A DNA stretch of 29,214 bases from a virus, in the IMG/VR virus record IMGVR_UViG_3300042295_000393, positions 1 to 29,214 of that record; one strand, 5' to 3'. The position numbers were made by a program, and so were the translations under genes. Shown here piece after piece: positions 14,445 through 20,507 of this stretch. Every line of letters starts with the position of its first letter. Within the stretch, counting starts at the first letter, position 1. The notes below the pieces were generated by a model. The model had not been told where the DNA came from and made no database searches. It saw nothing but the letters and a program-made list of their open reading frames with translations.

Positions 14445-14466
14445 TGTCAGCCCTATCGGCTACAAT
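14445..14466 (+). promoter_or_regulatory. TGTCAG-N10-TACAAT promoter
   Basis: TGTCAG, 10 nt, TACAAT. The leader to the ATG at 14586 is about 110 nt and contains a direct repeat (GTGAGCCTAGCAAATAA at about 14498 and 14523). Confidence 0.65.
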
Positions 14467-14585
14467 AACGACATACAACTAAATAAGAATTAGAGCGTGA
14501 GCCTAGCAAATAATCCGAAAGGTGAGCCTAGCAAATAACCGCTCAACACATAACCAACTAACTACTAACGAAAGAAGAACAGACA

Positions 14586-14738
14586 ATGACTATCACTTAC
14601 TCACTATGGGACGGCGCTCAACTACTAGGCGCAGGCTTTACCGCTAATAGCGCAGACGAAATGAATAAGGTTGTAGCAGACCTACAAAAGGTTTCTAAAA
14701 ATGTTGTAGCACACATGCGAAAGGTAGAACAGAACTAA
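14586..14738 (+). CDS. Hypothetical small protein
   Basis: 50 residues (MTITYSLWDGAQLLGAGFTA...). ACGAAAGAAG lies upstream as the ribosome-binding leader. A beta-rich start is followed by a helix (DEMNKVVADLQKVSKNVVAH). The stop and the next ATG share one base (TAATG). No family recognised. Confidence 0.6.
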   Translation: MTITYSLWDGAQLLGAGFTANSADEMNKVVADLQKVSKNVVAHMRKVEQN

Positions 14739-14920
14739 TGTCATACGCATACTCTTACAATACTAACTCAATAAATAAATACGAGTCAATCCAATCAGAT
14801 GTATCAGACGCATACGCTTACCTTGATGAGGTAGATGAGGAGCAACCTCCCGTTGATGACTTTGATGATTTTGATGATGATGAATTAGCAAAAGTATTCG
14901 CACTAAGTTGGGATAACTAA
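14738..14920 (+). CDS. Small strongly acidic protein
   Basis: 60 residues, Tyr/Ser-rich in the first half and then a run of acidic residues (PPVDDFDDFDDDELAKVF). DNA mimicry is one possible role for such acidic phage proteins, but nothing here proves it. Coupled to both neighbours. Confidence 0.6.
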   Translation: MSYAYSYNTNSINKYESIQSDVSDAYAYLDEVDEEQPPVDDFDDFDDDELAKVFALSWDN

Positions 14921-14922
14921 TA

Positions 14923-15078
14923 ATGACAATAAGCGGAATACTATTAGAACTAAACGAATACGGATTAGAGTTAGATAGTTTCTTAGGGGCTATCTACCTA
15001 CCTTGGCACACTATTATTCTTACCGCCTTAGCGGTAGTAGCCTACAAGGCTTATAAGAAATGGGGTAATCGTAAATGA
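14923..15078 (+). CDS. Small membrane protein
   Basis: 51 residues. After an acidic amphipathic start (ELNEYGLELDSF) there is one hydrophobic segment (AIYLPWHTIILTALAVVAY, about residues 23-41) and a basic tail (KAYKKWGNRK). Starts 2 bp after the previous stop and overlaps the next gene by ATGA. Probably anchored in the inner membrane; role unknown. Confidence 0.55.
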   Translation: MTISGILLELNEYGLELDSFLGAIYLPWHTIILTALAVVAYKAYKKWGNRK

Positions 15079-15185
15079 CTACTAATCGCATACTAACTAC
15101 GCTAGTCCAATTAGGTATCGGTATCCCCGCCCTAATTATGCTACGCCTAGTAATTCGTGATCTAATTCACAATAAATTACGCTAA
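15075..15185 (+). CDS. Tiny membrane protein
   Basis: 36 residues, almost all one hydrophobic helix (ILTTLVQLGIGIPALIMLRL) with a basic C-terminus. ATGA overlap with the preceding membrane gene suggests the two are made together, perhaps as partners. Confidence 0.5.
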   Translation: MTTNRILTTLVQLGIGIPALIMLRLVIRDLIHNKLR

Positions 15186-15190
15186 CGCTA

Positions 15191-15296
15191 CGGCGTGTCG
15201 GCTTGACAAAGTCAAGCTGGCCCGCAAAGGCACGGGGTCGGGCGTGTCGTTACGGATACGCTACCAAACCCCTTGAATTTTGTGAGATTTATCACA
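15191..15296. repeat. 106-bp intergenic cassette, copy A
   Basis: From a GGCGTGTCG box through CTTGACaaaGTCAAG and a second GGCGTGTCG (15241-15249) to a CRP-like operator. Copy B is at 15935-16040, with the same length and roughly 80 per cent identical by eye. Confidence 0.8.
15281..15296. promoter_or_regulatory. CRP/GlxR-like operator, perfect palindrome
   Basis: TGTGAgatttaTCACA. Its gap to the TGTCGG box at 15336 is 39 nt. Confidence 0.65.
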
Positions 15297-15335
15297 TAAA
15301 AAGATTTACCGAAATACGGCGTGTCGATTGGTAAA

Positions 15336-15357
15336 TGTCGGTGCGTTCGTGTATAAT
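15336..15357 (+). promoter_or_regulatory. TGTCGG-N10-TATAAT promoter
   Basis: One-base variant of the TGTCAG box, 10 nt, then consensus TATAAT. The ACGAAAGG leader follows at about 15373. Confidence 0.65.
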
Positions 15358-15389
15358 TCCTACTATAACAACAACGAAAGGTCGTTAAA

Positions 15390-15518
15390 ATGACACTTGA
15401 AGAATACAAGGCGCACGTAGAGGCGCAACGCAAGGCTAGCCTTTTAAAGGCTATCGCAACAATGTCAGAGGCTAATGATAAGATGTCCTCTCTATTCAAT
15501 ACTAAGGAGGCAGAATAA
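15390..15518 (+). CDS. Hypothetical small helical protein
   Basis: 42 residues (MTLEEYKAHVEAQRKASLLK...), predicted all-helical and charged. The shared ACGAAAGG ribosome-binding leader lies upstream. Its TAA is directly followed by the next ATG. No family recognised. Confidence 0.55.
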   Translation: MTLEEYKAHVEAQRKASLLKAIATMSEANDKMSSLFNTKEAE

Positions 15519-15641
15519 ATGGGTTATGTAGAAATCTTTCGCATAGATGATGAGGGTGCTGGCTGGGTAGATTTATCCGAGGCAACACCTAACGAATTAC
15601 TAGATTTAGAAATCGGTTTATTTCAAGAAGGGGCTATCTAA
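15519..15641 (+). CDS. Hypothetical small acidic protein
   Basis: 40 residues (MGYVEIFRIDDEGAGWVDLS...), a short beta start followed by an acidic helix (ATPNELLDLEIGLFQEGAI). AAGGAGG in the end of the upstream gene serves as ribosome-binding site, and TAATG coupling links it to the next gene. Confidence 0.55.
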   Translation: MGYVEIFRIDDEGAGWVDLSEATPNELLDLEIGLFQEGAI

Positions 15642-15835
15642 TGAAATCAGAATTGGAAAGAGATTTAGAAATCAAGGAAAGTTTTATTGATTTGCTAAAT
15701 GATGTTTATCCTACTGTAAAGATTGGTTATTCAACTTTTACTCCCGCCGAGATTTTGGAATGTTGCGACCCAATCGCATTTTCTATCGGACTAATTGAAC
15801 ACGAAGATTATTTAGCAGAAATGGAAAACGAATGA
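15641..15835 (+). CDS. Hypothetical small protein
   Basis: 64 residues, acidic and helical (MKSELERDLEIKESFIDLLN...) with a CC pair at about residues 41-42 (EILECCDPIAF). It is in a four-gene coupled block (15390-15930) under one TGTCGG promoter. No family recognised. Confidence 0.6.
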   Translation: MKSELERDLEIKESFIDLLNDVYPTVKIGYSTFTPAEILECCDPIAFSIGLIEHEDYLAEMENE

Positions 15836-15930
15836 GCGACTTATTCGGATTTGAAAAATCAATTCAATTAGATCATCTTAGCGATGAGCAAATAAATCAG
15901 CTAGAGGAAATCTTAAAAGATTTTCAATAA
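15832..15930 (+). CDS. Tiny helical protein
   Basis: 32 residues (MSDLFGFEKSIQLDHLSDEQ...), ATGA-coupled to the previous gene and ending just before the second 106-bp cassette. Acidic amphipathic helix at the C-terminus. Function unknown. Confidence 0.45.
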   Translation: MSDLFGFEKSIQLDHLSDEQINQLEEILKDFQ

Positions 15931-15934
15931 CTAG

Positions 15935-16040
15935 CGGCGTGTCGCCTTGACAAAAGGTGATCCGCCCGCAAAAGCACGGGGTCGGGCGTGTCGTTATGAA
16001 AGAGTTATAAAACCCCTGGAATTTTGTGAGATTTATCACA
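15935..16040. repeat. 106-bp intergenic cassette, copy B
   Basis: Same arrangement as 15191-15296: GGCGTGTCG at 15936-15944 and 15985-15993, the CCCGCAAAAGCACGGGGTCG core, then an identical TGTGAgatttaTCACA operator. Confidence 0.8.
16025..16040. promoter_or_regulatory. CRP/GlxR-like operator, perfect palindrome
   Basis: TGTGAgatttaTCACA, ending 48 nt before TGTCAG at 16089. Confidence 0.65.
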
Positions 16041-16088
16041 TGGCTTGAGCGTCTCAATATTTGGAATTACTGGCTAGTAATGTGAAAA

Positions 16089-16110
16089 TGTCAGTAGGCT
16101 CGTGTATAAT
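16089..16110 (+). promoter_or_regulatory. TGTCAG-N10-TATAAT promoter
   Basis: Full box, 10 nt, full -10. AACGAAAGAAGG leader before the ATG at 16146. Confidence 0.7.
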
Positions 16111-16145
16111 TCCATACATAACAACAAACGAAAGAAGGTCTGCCA

Positions 16146-16352
16146 ATGGCTACCAAACTCTATACAATCGAAAGCCTACTTGTAGGGAAAAACTATCGCT
16201 CAAACTCTCGCCACTTTTCAGGCGAAATTGTTTCTGCAAAACCTCGCCCAGCAATTTGGTATGGCGATAAAACCGAAGCCTTTTTAATTGAGGTTCGCAC
16301 AGGTGGTCTGCGAAATAAATTCGCAACAATCGCAGTAAAGGTCGGTGAATAA
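16146..16352 (+). CDS. Hypothetical small basic beta-rich protein
   Basis: 68 residues (MATKLYTIESLLVGKNYRSN...), basic, with alternating hydrophobic strands (AFLIEVRTG, FATIAVKVGE) that suggest a small barrel. First gene after its own promoter. No family recognised. Confidence 0.6.
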   Translation: MATKLYTIESLLVGKNYRSNSRHFSGEIVSAKPRPAIWYGDKTEAFLIEVRTGGLRNKFATIAVKVGE

Positions 16353-16353
16353 T

Positions 16354-16518
16354 TTGGCTACTGTAATAGATAAAAATGAATTTTATTTTATTTGGGATTT
16401 ATTATTTGTGTGTTGTGATGAACACCAATTCAAATACCAATGCCGAAATTGTGAGGAAATAATGGGTTGTCAATTTTGCGAATTTGACCCTTATGCGAAA
16501 TGCGAGTGTGATGAATAA
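16354..16518 (+). CDS. Small Cys-rich zinc-binding protein
   Basis: 54 residues from a TTG start (upstream GGTGAATAAT). Nine Cys: CC at 20-21, C30-R-N-C33, C39-Q-F-C42, C50-E-C52. The ribbon-like pairs suggest one or two zinc sites. The next gene starts on its stop (TAATG). The start codon is uncertain; a shorter form from an in-frame ATG at about 16459 would keep only the second half. Confidence 0.5.
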   Translation: MATVIDKNEFYFIWDLLFVCCDEHQFKYQCRNCEEIMGCQFCEFDPYAKCECDE

Positions 16519-16655
16519 TGATAAACTCAGTAATGCGTATAGATTGTTCAGAGTGTAATTCTACTGGACTAATCTTTTTTGGCGATAACAATAATTTTGA
16601 TGTCGAAACTTGCGATTGCGATTTCGGCAAAGAGCAAGACTCATTTTTTAACTAA
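16518..16655 (+). CDS. Small zinc-ribbon-like protein
   Basis: 45 residues with C10-S-E-C13 and C32-D-C34 (MINSVMRIDCSECNSTGLIF...). Coupled by TAATG to the Cys-rich gene upstream. The stop overlaps the ACTAACGAAAGGG leader of the next gene. Confidence 0.55.
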   Translation: MINSVMRIDCSECNSTGLIFFGDNNNFDVETCDCDFGKEQDSFFN

Positions 16656-16669
16656 CGAAAGGGAAACTA

Positions 16670-16876
16670 ATGTATAAAGTAACTTGCCAGTATGATTTTG
16701 AGGAGAGCCCTCATTGGTCTGCTAACTACGAAGATGAATTCGAAGCGTGGAAATCTTTTTTCTCATTCACCGATTGGGGAATGGCTAACGAATACTCAAC
16801 TGTAAATATTTACACACCAGCATTGAAATGCTACACAAAAGTTTTCTATCGTAGCGGAATGGTGGTAGCAAAATGA
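16670..16876 (+). CDS. Hypothetical small protein
   Basis: 68 residues (MYKVTCQYDFEESPHWSANY...), aromatic-rich, with alternating strand and helix (EDEFEAWKSFFSFTDWGMAN). AACGAAAGGG serves as ribosome-binding leader. ATGA overlap with the next gene. No family recognised. Confidence 0.6.
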   Translation: MYKVTCQYDFEESPHWSANYEDEFEAWKSFFSFTDWGMANEYSTVNIYTPALKCYTKVFYRSGMVVAK

Positions 16877-17064
16877 TGACACGCAAGGATTATGTCGCAA
16901 CCGCAGAAATTCTAAAGTATGCAAGCGATAAAATGCACCCCGCTTTATTTTCTAAAATCGTAAATGATTTTGCTCAAATGTTTGCGGTTGATAATGAACG
17001 ATTTGATGTAAAACGATTTCACGAAGCGAGTGGGTATCATGTTCCTAACTTCACTTCAAGATAA
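16873..17064 (+). CDS. Hypothetical small helical protein
   Basis: 63 residues (MMTRKDYVATAEILKYASDK...). The two-helix layout with the FSKIVNDFAQMFAVDNERFD segment resembles small phage proteins seen throughout actinophages and in Caudoviricetes generally. Two adjacent ATG codons are possible starts. The next gene starts within its 3' end. Confidence 0.6.
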   Translation: MMTRKDYVATAEILKYASDKMHPALFSKIVNDFAQMFAVDNERFDVKRFHEASGYHVPNFTSR

Positions 17065-17170
17065 AGTAAAACGAATTCAGGAATTGCGCCGCAGTAATGC
17101 GGCGCAACCTGTTCGTAATAAAAAGAAATACACACGCAAGATCAAACACAAAAATAAATATTCAGAGTAG
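17039..17170 (+). CDS. Small strongly basic protein
   Basis: 43 residues that begin inside the previous gene (26-base overlap). Very Lys/Arg-rich (NKKKYTRKIKHKNKYSE) after a helical start. It could bind nucleic acid. The overlap and lack of a clear ribosome-binding site keep confidence moderate. Confidence 0.45.
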   Translation: MFLTSLQDKVKRIQELRRSNAAQPVRNKKKYTRKIKHKNKYSE

Positions 17171-17212
17171 CGCATAAATATGCAGCTGCCCTCTCTTTTG
17201 TGGGGGGTCCAG

Positions 17213-17228
17213 TGTGAATTACGTCACA
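17213..17228. promoter_or_regulatory. CRP/GlxR-like operator, perfect palindrome
   Basis: TGTGAattacgTCACA with TA centre. Gap to TGTCAG at 17270 is 41 nt. Confidence 0.6.
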
Positions 17229-17269
17229 TTTTAAAAATACCCTGAAAATTCGGCGTGTCGATTTTGATC

Positions 17270-17291
17270 TGTCAGTCCATTCTGCTATACT
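17270..17291 (+). promoter_or_regulatory. TGTCAG-N10-TATACT promoter
   Basis: TGTCAG, 10 nt with terminal TGC, TATACT. CCAACGAAAGG leader at 17302-17312. Confidence 0.7.
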
Positions 17292-17319
17292 TGCCACTTA
17301 ACCAACGAAAGGCTAACTA

Positions 17320-17529
17320 ATGGATAATTTTACTGTTGCTTGCTTGAACTATGAAATTTGTGGTGCTCAAGAAACTTTTGATAACGATGCAGAATATGAA
17401 ATTTATGGCGATGACTATATTTGTGCTGAATGCTATGCATCTGAGGAAATGGAATTCTTTGAAACTATAGGCTGGTCTGATAGCGACGCTCTTGCTTCCG
17501 CTGGCCACGGTATGGATGAGGATTACTAA
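17320..17529 (+). CDS. Small acidic zinc-finger-like protein
   Basis: 69 residues with C8, C14 and C35-A-E-C38 (ACLNYEICGAQETF, YICAECYASEEMEF), like a stretched zinc ribbon. The acidic C-terminus ends GHGMDEDY. Followed 1 bp later by the GP88-family gene. No family recognised. Confidence 0.6.
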   Translation: MDNFTVACLNYEICGAQETFDNDAEYEIYGDDYICAECYASEEMEFFETIGWSDSDALASAGHGMDEDY

Positions 17530-17530
17530 T

Positions 17531-18280
17531 ATGTCAGACGTCACCGCTATAATTACCCCTATGAAACTGAAACGCTCCAACGATAGAAAGGTGGCTAACC
17601 TTGTCACAAAAAATGGAAAGCAAGCCGCAATTGCGAACACGTTCGGTCTCCCTGCTGGAAAGGCTTACTCATGCCCTGGTGCCACTAGTATTTGTGAGAG
17701 CGTTTGCTACGCAGGAAAACTTGAAAAGCTATTCCCAGGAGTAAAAACTAATCTGCTCCACAATTGGGCCCTACTTAAGGACGCCGATAGCGAAACCATG
17801 GTCCGCCTATTAGAAGAGATGATTGTTGATTTTGTCACTGATTGTGATAAGAAGAATGCGCCAAAGTTATTCCGTATCCACTGGGACGGGGATTTCTTTA
17901 GCGATACTTATACATATGCGTGGAAGACTGTTATTGAAAACCATTCCGATATTCAGTTTTGGGTGTATACACGTGTAAAGTCTGCAGCGCTTATTATCAA
18001 GGATGTTGCTAATCTTTCACTGTACTATTCTACGGATGATGAAAATAAAGAAATAGCATTCGATTTAAAAAAGAATTCTAAGGTCCGCCTGGCCTACCTT
18101 GGAAAGACATTTGCTTCAACCGAAGACACAATGAAAGAGTTAACGGGCAAGCCTGGCGCTAAGTGTCCTGAGAATATGAAAAGCATTCCGCTAATCTCTA
18201 GCAATGGGTCCGCATGTGTATCTTGTGGTCTCTGTGTTTACGGTAAAGCCGATATTAGATTTTCTGCGAGTAAAAAATAA
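17531..18280 (+). CDS. GP88-family phage protein (Cys-rich)
   Basis: 249 residues. The sequence has the marks of the actinophage 'gene product 88' family: NTFGLPAGKAYSCPGATS, then C-x3-C-Y-A-G-K, FRIHWDGDFFSDTYTYAWK, IQFWVYTRV, and a C-terminal C-x2-C-x2-C cluster (ACVSCGLCVYG). The Cys clusters plus a TIM-barrel-like HWDGDFFS strand recall radical-SAM-like or iron-sulfur proteins, but the family function is not established. A TGTCAG-N10-TATAAT promoter lies inside the first 23 bases, and an in-frame ATG at 17561 falls at its predicted start site, so a 239-residue leaderless form is possible. The 17531 start has GAGG upstream. Confidence 0.8.
   Translation: MSDVTAIITPMKLKRSNDRKVANLVTKNGKQAAIANTFGLPAGKAYSCPGATSICESVCYAGKLEKLFPGVKTNLLHNWALLKDADSETMVRLLEEMIVDFVTDCDKKNAPKLFRIHWDGDFFSDTYTYAWKTVIENHSDIQFWVYTRVKSAALIIKDVANLSLYYSTDDENKEIAFDLKKNSKVRLAYLGKTFASTEDTMKELTGKPGAKCPENMKSIPLISSNGSACVSCGLCVYGKADIRFSASKK
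17532..17553 (+). promoter_or_regulatory. TGTCAG-N10-TATAAT promoter inside the GP88 start
   Basis: Full box and -10 at the exact 10-nt spacing. The predicted start is near 17560 and an in-frame ATG begins at 17561. Confidence 0.55.
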
Positions 18281-18429
18281 TGATTGATATTATTGGATCT
18301 GTTATTGCAATTATATTAATTGCATTCTTGTGCTCACCAATTGTGTTGGCCGTGTACATGTGGAATGGGGCCAAAATAGATAACGATGGTGACGGGAAAG
18401 AAGATTTGCCTAATCGTTGGGATAAGTAA
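18280..18429 (+). CDS. Small membrane protein with a calcium-loop-like tail
   Basis: 49 residues. One hydrophobic helix (IIGSVIAIILIAFLCSPIVL) is followed by a D-N-D-G-D-G-K-E-D loop like those of thrombospondin type-3 or EF-hand calcium sites. TAATG coupled to the GP88 gene. A terminator follows. Confidence 0.6.
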   Translation: MIDIIGSVIAIILIAFLCSPIVLAVYMWNGAKIDNDGDGKEDLPNRWDK

Positions 18430-18458
18430 CGGCGTGTCGAGTTGACAATTGTCAGCTC

Positions 18459-18483
18459 GGCCCCCAATATTGTGGGGGTTTTT
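18459..18483 (+). terminator. Intrinsic terminator
   Basis: GCCCCC and GGGGG arms around AATATTGT, followed by TTTTT. It is preceded by the palindrome TTGACAATTGTCA. It closes the 17320-18429 unit. Confidence 0.7.
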
Positions 18484-18500
18484 CCACAGGCTTACGAGAG

Positions 18501-18509
18501 TTATCCACA
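18501..18509 (+). other. DnaA-box-like sequence
   Basis: TTATCCACA, a perfect match to the DnaA-box consensus, upstream of the CRP-like site at 18523. Confidence 0.5.
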
Positions 18510-18522
18510 GACCCTGAAAATT

Positions 18523-18538
18523 TGTGATTAATCTCACA
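18523..18538. promoter_or_regulatory. CRP/GlxR-like operator, perfect palindrome
   Basis: TGTGAttaatcTCACA. Gap to TGTCAG at 18572 is 33 nt, the one clear out-of-phase case. Confidence 0.6.
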
Positions 18539-18545
18539 AAAGCTG

Positions 18546-18554
18546 CGACACGCC
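18546..18554 (-). repeat. GGCGTGTCG box (reversed)
   Basis: CGACACGCC between the CRP-like operator and the TGTCAG box at 18572. Confidence 0.6.
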
Positions 18555-18571
18555 GAGAATGGATTAGGTAA

Positions 18572-18593
18572 TGTCAGTGCCCTATGCTAAAAT
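18572..18593 (+). promoter_or_regulatory. TGTCAG-N10-TAAAAT promoter
   Basis: Box, 10 nt ending TGC, TAAAAT. CCAACGAAAGG leader at 18605-18615. Confidence 0.65.
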
Positions 18594-18621
18594 ACTCTTA
18601 TCAACCAACGAAAGGTAATCT

Positions 18622-18846
18622 ATGTCTAATCTAATGACAGTTCCACACACAGTAACTTTCGAGGCCAGTATTGACCTTGATAAAATACCTGCTAACTTAC
18701 TACCTGCATTACTAAAACTTAATGAAACAGATTTACTTACTATGTGTAAGGAAGCAACACTACACGCACTTACTGAGTCTAATTTATTAAAAATTGCTAA
18801 TGAAAATAACACTTGGGCTGAAGTAACAATTAAGGAAGGTAACTAA
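18622..18846 (+). CDS. Hypothetical small protein
   Basis: 74 residues: a short beta start (TVPHTVTFEASIDLD) and a helical body (PALLKLNETDLLTMCKEATL). Shared leader and promoter upstream. The next gene starts 2 bp after its stop. No family recognised. Confidence 0.6.
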   Translation: MSNLMTVPHTVTFEASIDLDKIPANLLPALLKLNETDLLTMCKEATLHALTESNLLKIANENNTWAEVTIKEGN

Positions 18847-18848
18847 CA

Positions 18849-19115
18849 ATGGGAAATAACACTGCGCTAGATTTAGCAAGCGAGTTCGATTTAGAACAAG
18901 GTATCGCTTATCACTTACAGGGTAATCATTACCCGCCCGTTCCACTATCTATGGTGCAACCTTGCATCGAGGCTATTGACGCTTGGTGGGAAGAAGATTC
19001 AGATAGGCTGATCGAAATGCCTGAAGGCGTATCTTATCGTGGAGATAAGTTCGCACCCGCTCACGCAATAATTGACCAACACCACCTCCACGCTTGGCTA
19101 CAAGAAAGTGACTAA
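18849..19115 (+). CDS. Hypothetical acidic protein
   Basis: 88 residues (MGNNTALDLASEFDLEQGIA...). Rich in Trp, His and acidic residues (DAWWEEDSDRLIEMPEGV, HAIIDQHHLHAWLQ); the histidines could bind metal. GGAAGGT in the end of the upstream gene serves as ribosome-binding site. The stop codon overlaps the next CRP-like site. No family recognised. Confidence 0.6.
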   Translation: MGNNTALDLASEFDLEQGIAYHLQGNHYPPVPLSMVQPCIEAIDAWWEEDSDRLIEMPEGVSYRGDKFAPAHAIIDQHHLHAWLQESD

Positions 19116-19122
19116 GGTCACA
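19107..19122. promoter_or_regulatory. CRP/GlxR-like operator
   Basis: AGTGActaaggTCACA, one mismatch. It ends 38 nt before TGTCAG at 19161 and overlaps a stop codon. Confidence 0.55.
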
Positions 19123-19160
19123 CAATAAGTTTCTCAAATACTGAGATAGGGCTAGACAAA

Positions 19161-19182
19161 TGTCAGACCCCAATGTTATACT
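19161..19182 (+). promoter_or_regulatory. TGTCAG-N10-TATACT promoter
   Basis: Box, 10 nt, TATACT. The downstream ribosome-binding site is AAAGAGG rather than ACGAAAGG. Confidence 0.65.
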
Positions 19183-19210
19183 ATCCACCTAACAAAGAAA
19201 AGAGGCAAAA

Positions 19211-19393
19211 ATGACAATAGATAATCATCTGTATCAGGTTGGCGATTTATTCACCACCCTAAAGTCAAAGAAAACTGGTGTGATTAAGGAAATCCACCCA
19301 CAGGCATCTGGCTCGGTGCGTGTGCTACTAGAAATGCCAACGAAGGAAACTCGTTGGACTTCGGTATCCGCTAAGACACTACTAGGCGCATAG
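19211..19393 (+). CDS. Small KOW/SH3-like beta protein
   Basis: 60 residues. YQVGDLFTTLKSKKTGVIKE followed by SGSVRVLLEMPTKETRWTSV reads as a small five-strand barrel of the KOW or SH3 kind (G-D-x-V...G-x-I), often an RNA or protein contact module. Own promoter at 19161. The fold is inferred from pattern only. Confidence 0.6.
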   Translation: MTIDNHLYQVGDLFTTLKSKKTGVIKEIHPQASGSVRVLLEMPTKETRWTSVSAKTLLGA

Positions 19394-19411
19394 CCTAAAT
19401 CGAAACAGGGA

Positions 19412-19460
19412 CAGTTTAGGAAAGTATCTAGTCCAATGTCGTAAGTAAGAACTTTCCTCC
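19412..19460 (+). other. Structured leader with long hairpin
   Basis: GGAAAGT and ACTTTCC arms surround about 25 nt upstream of the 19472 promoter. There is no T-run, so it is not a clear terminator. Confidence 0.4.
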
Positions 19461-19471
19461 CTTCGGGGAAA

Positions 19472-19493
19472 TGTCAGACCCCCCTGCTATACT
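19472..19493 (+). promoter_or_regulatory. TGTCAG-N10-TATACT promoter
   Basis: Box, 10 nt ending TGC, TATACT. CCAACGAAAGG leader at 19512-19522. No CRP-like site upstream. Confidence 0.7.
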
Positions 19494-19528
19494 ATCCATA
19501 ACAACAACCAACCAACGAAAGGTATCAA

Positions 19529-19945
19529 ATGTCAAGAGCAATCACAGTAAAGGTGGCAACACCTAAAGTAATCAAGGCACTAGAAACTCGTCTAGCAACA
19601 CTAGAAAAAGACTATGCTAGTCAAACAGCAAATGAAGCAAAGTATCAGAAGGCAGTAGAAGCGTGGCGTAAGGAAATTGGAAAGTGGGCTATTGCCAACT
19701 TCTCAAAGGCTGAGAACCTTCGCACAAACTATCGCAACTGGAACAACACTCTCAATGTTGATTTTGACATCATCACAAAGGAAGGCAACTTCCCTACTGA
19801 ACCTGAAAAGGATTTTGAGGTTATCCATCAGCACAATTATCGTGAGATGAAAGAGGACATTACAAATGCTCTCACCATCTTAAAGATGACAGATGAGGAA
19901 ACAGTAAATGCTTCTACAATGAAGCAGATTGCTAAGTATCTCTAA
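19529..19945 (+). CDS. Hypothetical coiled-coil protein
   Basis: 138 residues. A helical N-half (ITVKVATPKVIKALETRLAT, then LEKDYASQTANEAKYQKAVE) with heptad-like spacing, then NFSKAENLRTNYRNWNN and a C-terminal helix. Well translated by its own promoter and leader. No family recognised. A large hairpin follows the gene. Confidence 0.65.
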   Translation: MSRAITVKVATPKVIKALETRLATLEKDYASQTANEAKYQKAVEAWRKEIGKWAIANFSKAENLRTNYRNWNNTLNVDFDIITKEGNFPTEPEKDFEVIHQHNYREMKEDITNALTILKMTDEETVNASTMKQIAKYL

Positions 19946-19969
19946 ATAATTTGGGGGGCAGAACTAAAG

Positions 19970-20015
19970 TCCTGAACCCAATCGTTCTCGCATAACGCTA
20001 AATTGCGAACGACCT
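19970..20015 (+). other. Intergenic hairpin
   Basis: TCGTTCTCGC pairs with TGCGAACGA across about 12 nt, with one bulge, in the 123-bp gap before the 20069 gene. This gap has no TGTCAG promoter. It may be an RNA processing or stabilising element. Confidence 0.45.
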
Positions 20016-20068
20016 GAGTAAGTCGCCAAACTGCTCTCCTTCGGGAAACTACTAACAAAGGTAATACA

Positions 20069-20329
20069 ATGGCAAATCGTTTCAGAGTAGAAATCTACGA
20101 TGCAAACAAACTTAATGACATCACGATTTATTCGGATCAAGGTGTTGATAAAGAATATTTAACTGAATTAGTATTCAGCAACATCAGAAACTTTAGCGGA
20201 AAGATTAACGCTTATGTTTTTGATAACGTGAAGAAAAAGAAAACAACTGCAATGTTTCTTGATGAGAGCACAGTTGAATTTAATAAGAACTTAATTAAAA
20301 ATGCGACAAAGGTAGAGGTGGGGATTTAA
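20069..20329 (+). CDS. Hypothetical small basic protein
   Basis: 86 residues (MANRFRVEIYDANKLNDITI...), alternating strands and a basic patch (FDNVKKKKTTAMF). AAAGGT serves as ribosome-binding site. It has no visible promoter of its own and is probably read from 19472. No family recognised. Confidence 0.6.
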   Translation: MANRFRVEIYDANKLNDITIYSDQGVDKEYLTELVFSNIRNFSGKINAYVFDNVKKKKTTAMFLDESTVEFNKNLIKNATKVEVGI

Positions 20330-20355
20330 TCTCCAGCTCGGCCCCCGCTTTTGAG

Positions 20356-20393
20356 GGGTTATCCACAACGTTACGACAACCTGTGGATAACCC
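20356..20393. repeat. Perfect 12-bp inverted repeat with two DnaA-box-like sites
   Basis: GGGTTATCCACA (20356-20367) and TGTGGATAACCC (20382-20393) are perfect arms around 14 nt. Each arm contains TTATCCACA, the DnaA-box consensus. Not followed by a T-run. Confidence 0.65.
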
Positions 20394-20401
20394 TGAAAGT
20401 T

Positions 20402-20417
20402 TGTGAGAATGATCACA
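20402..20417. promoter_or_regulatory. CRP/GlxR-like operator, perfect palindrome
   Basis: TGTGAgaatgaTCACA, ending 38 nt before TGTCAG at 20456. Confidence 0.65.
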
Positions 20418-20455
20418 CCGCACAATTCGGACAAATGACTATCTAATCTAGACAA

Positions 20456-20477
20456 TGTCAGTGGCACCTGTTATACT
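20456..20477 (+). promoter_or_regulatory. TGTCAG-N10-TATACT promoter
   Basis: Box, 10 nt ending TGT, TATACT. AAACGAAAGG leader before the ATG at 20508. Confidence 0.7.
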
Positions 20478-20507
20478 TACAACTAATCAAACGAAAGGTA
20501 AAAAATA

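Noticed and set aside
15463-15484. TGTCAG with TAAGAT at 10 nt inside the 15390 gene
   Set aside because: The -10 is poor, no leader or start follows, and the box codes for ordinary codons. Treated as chance.
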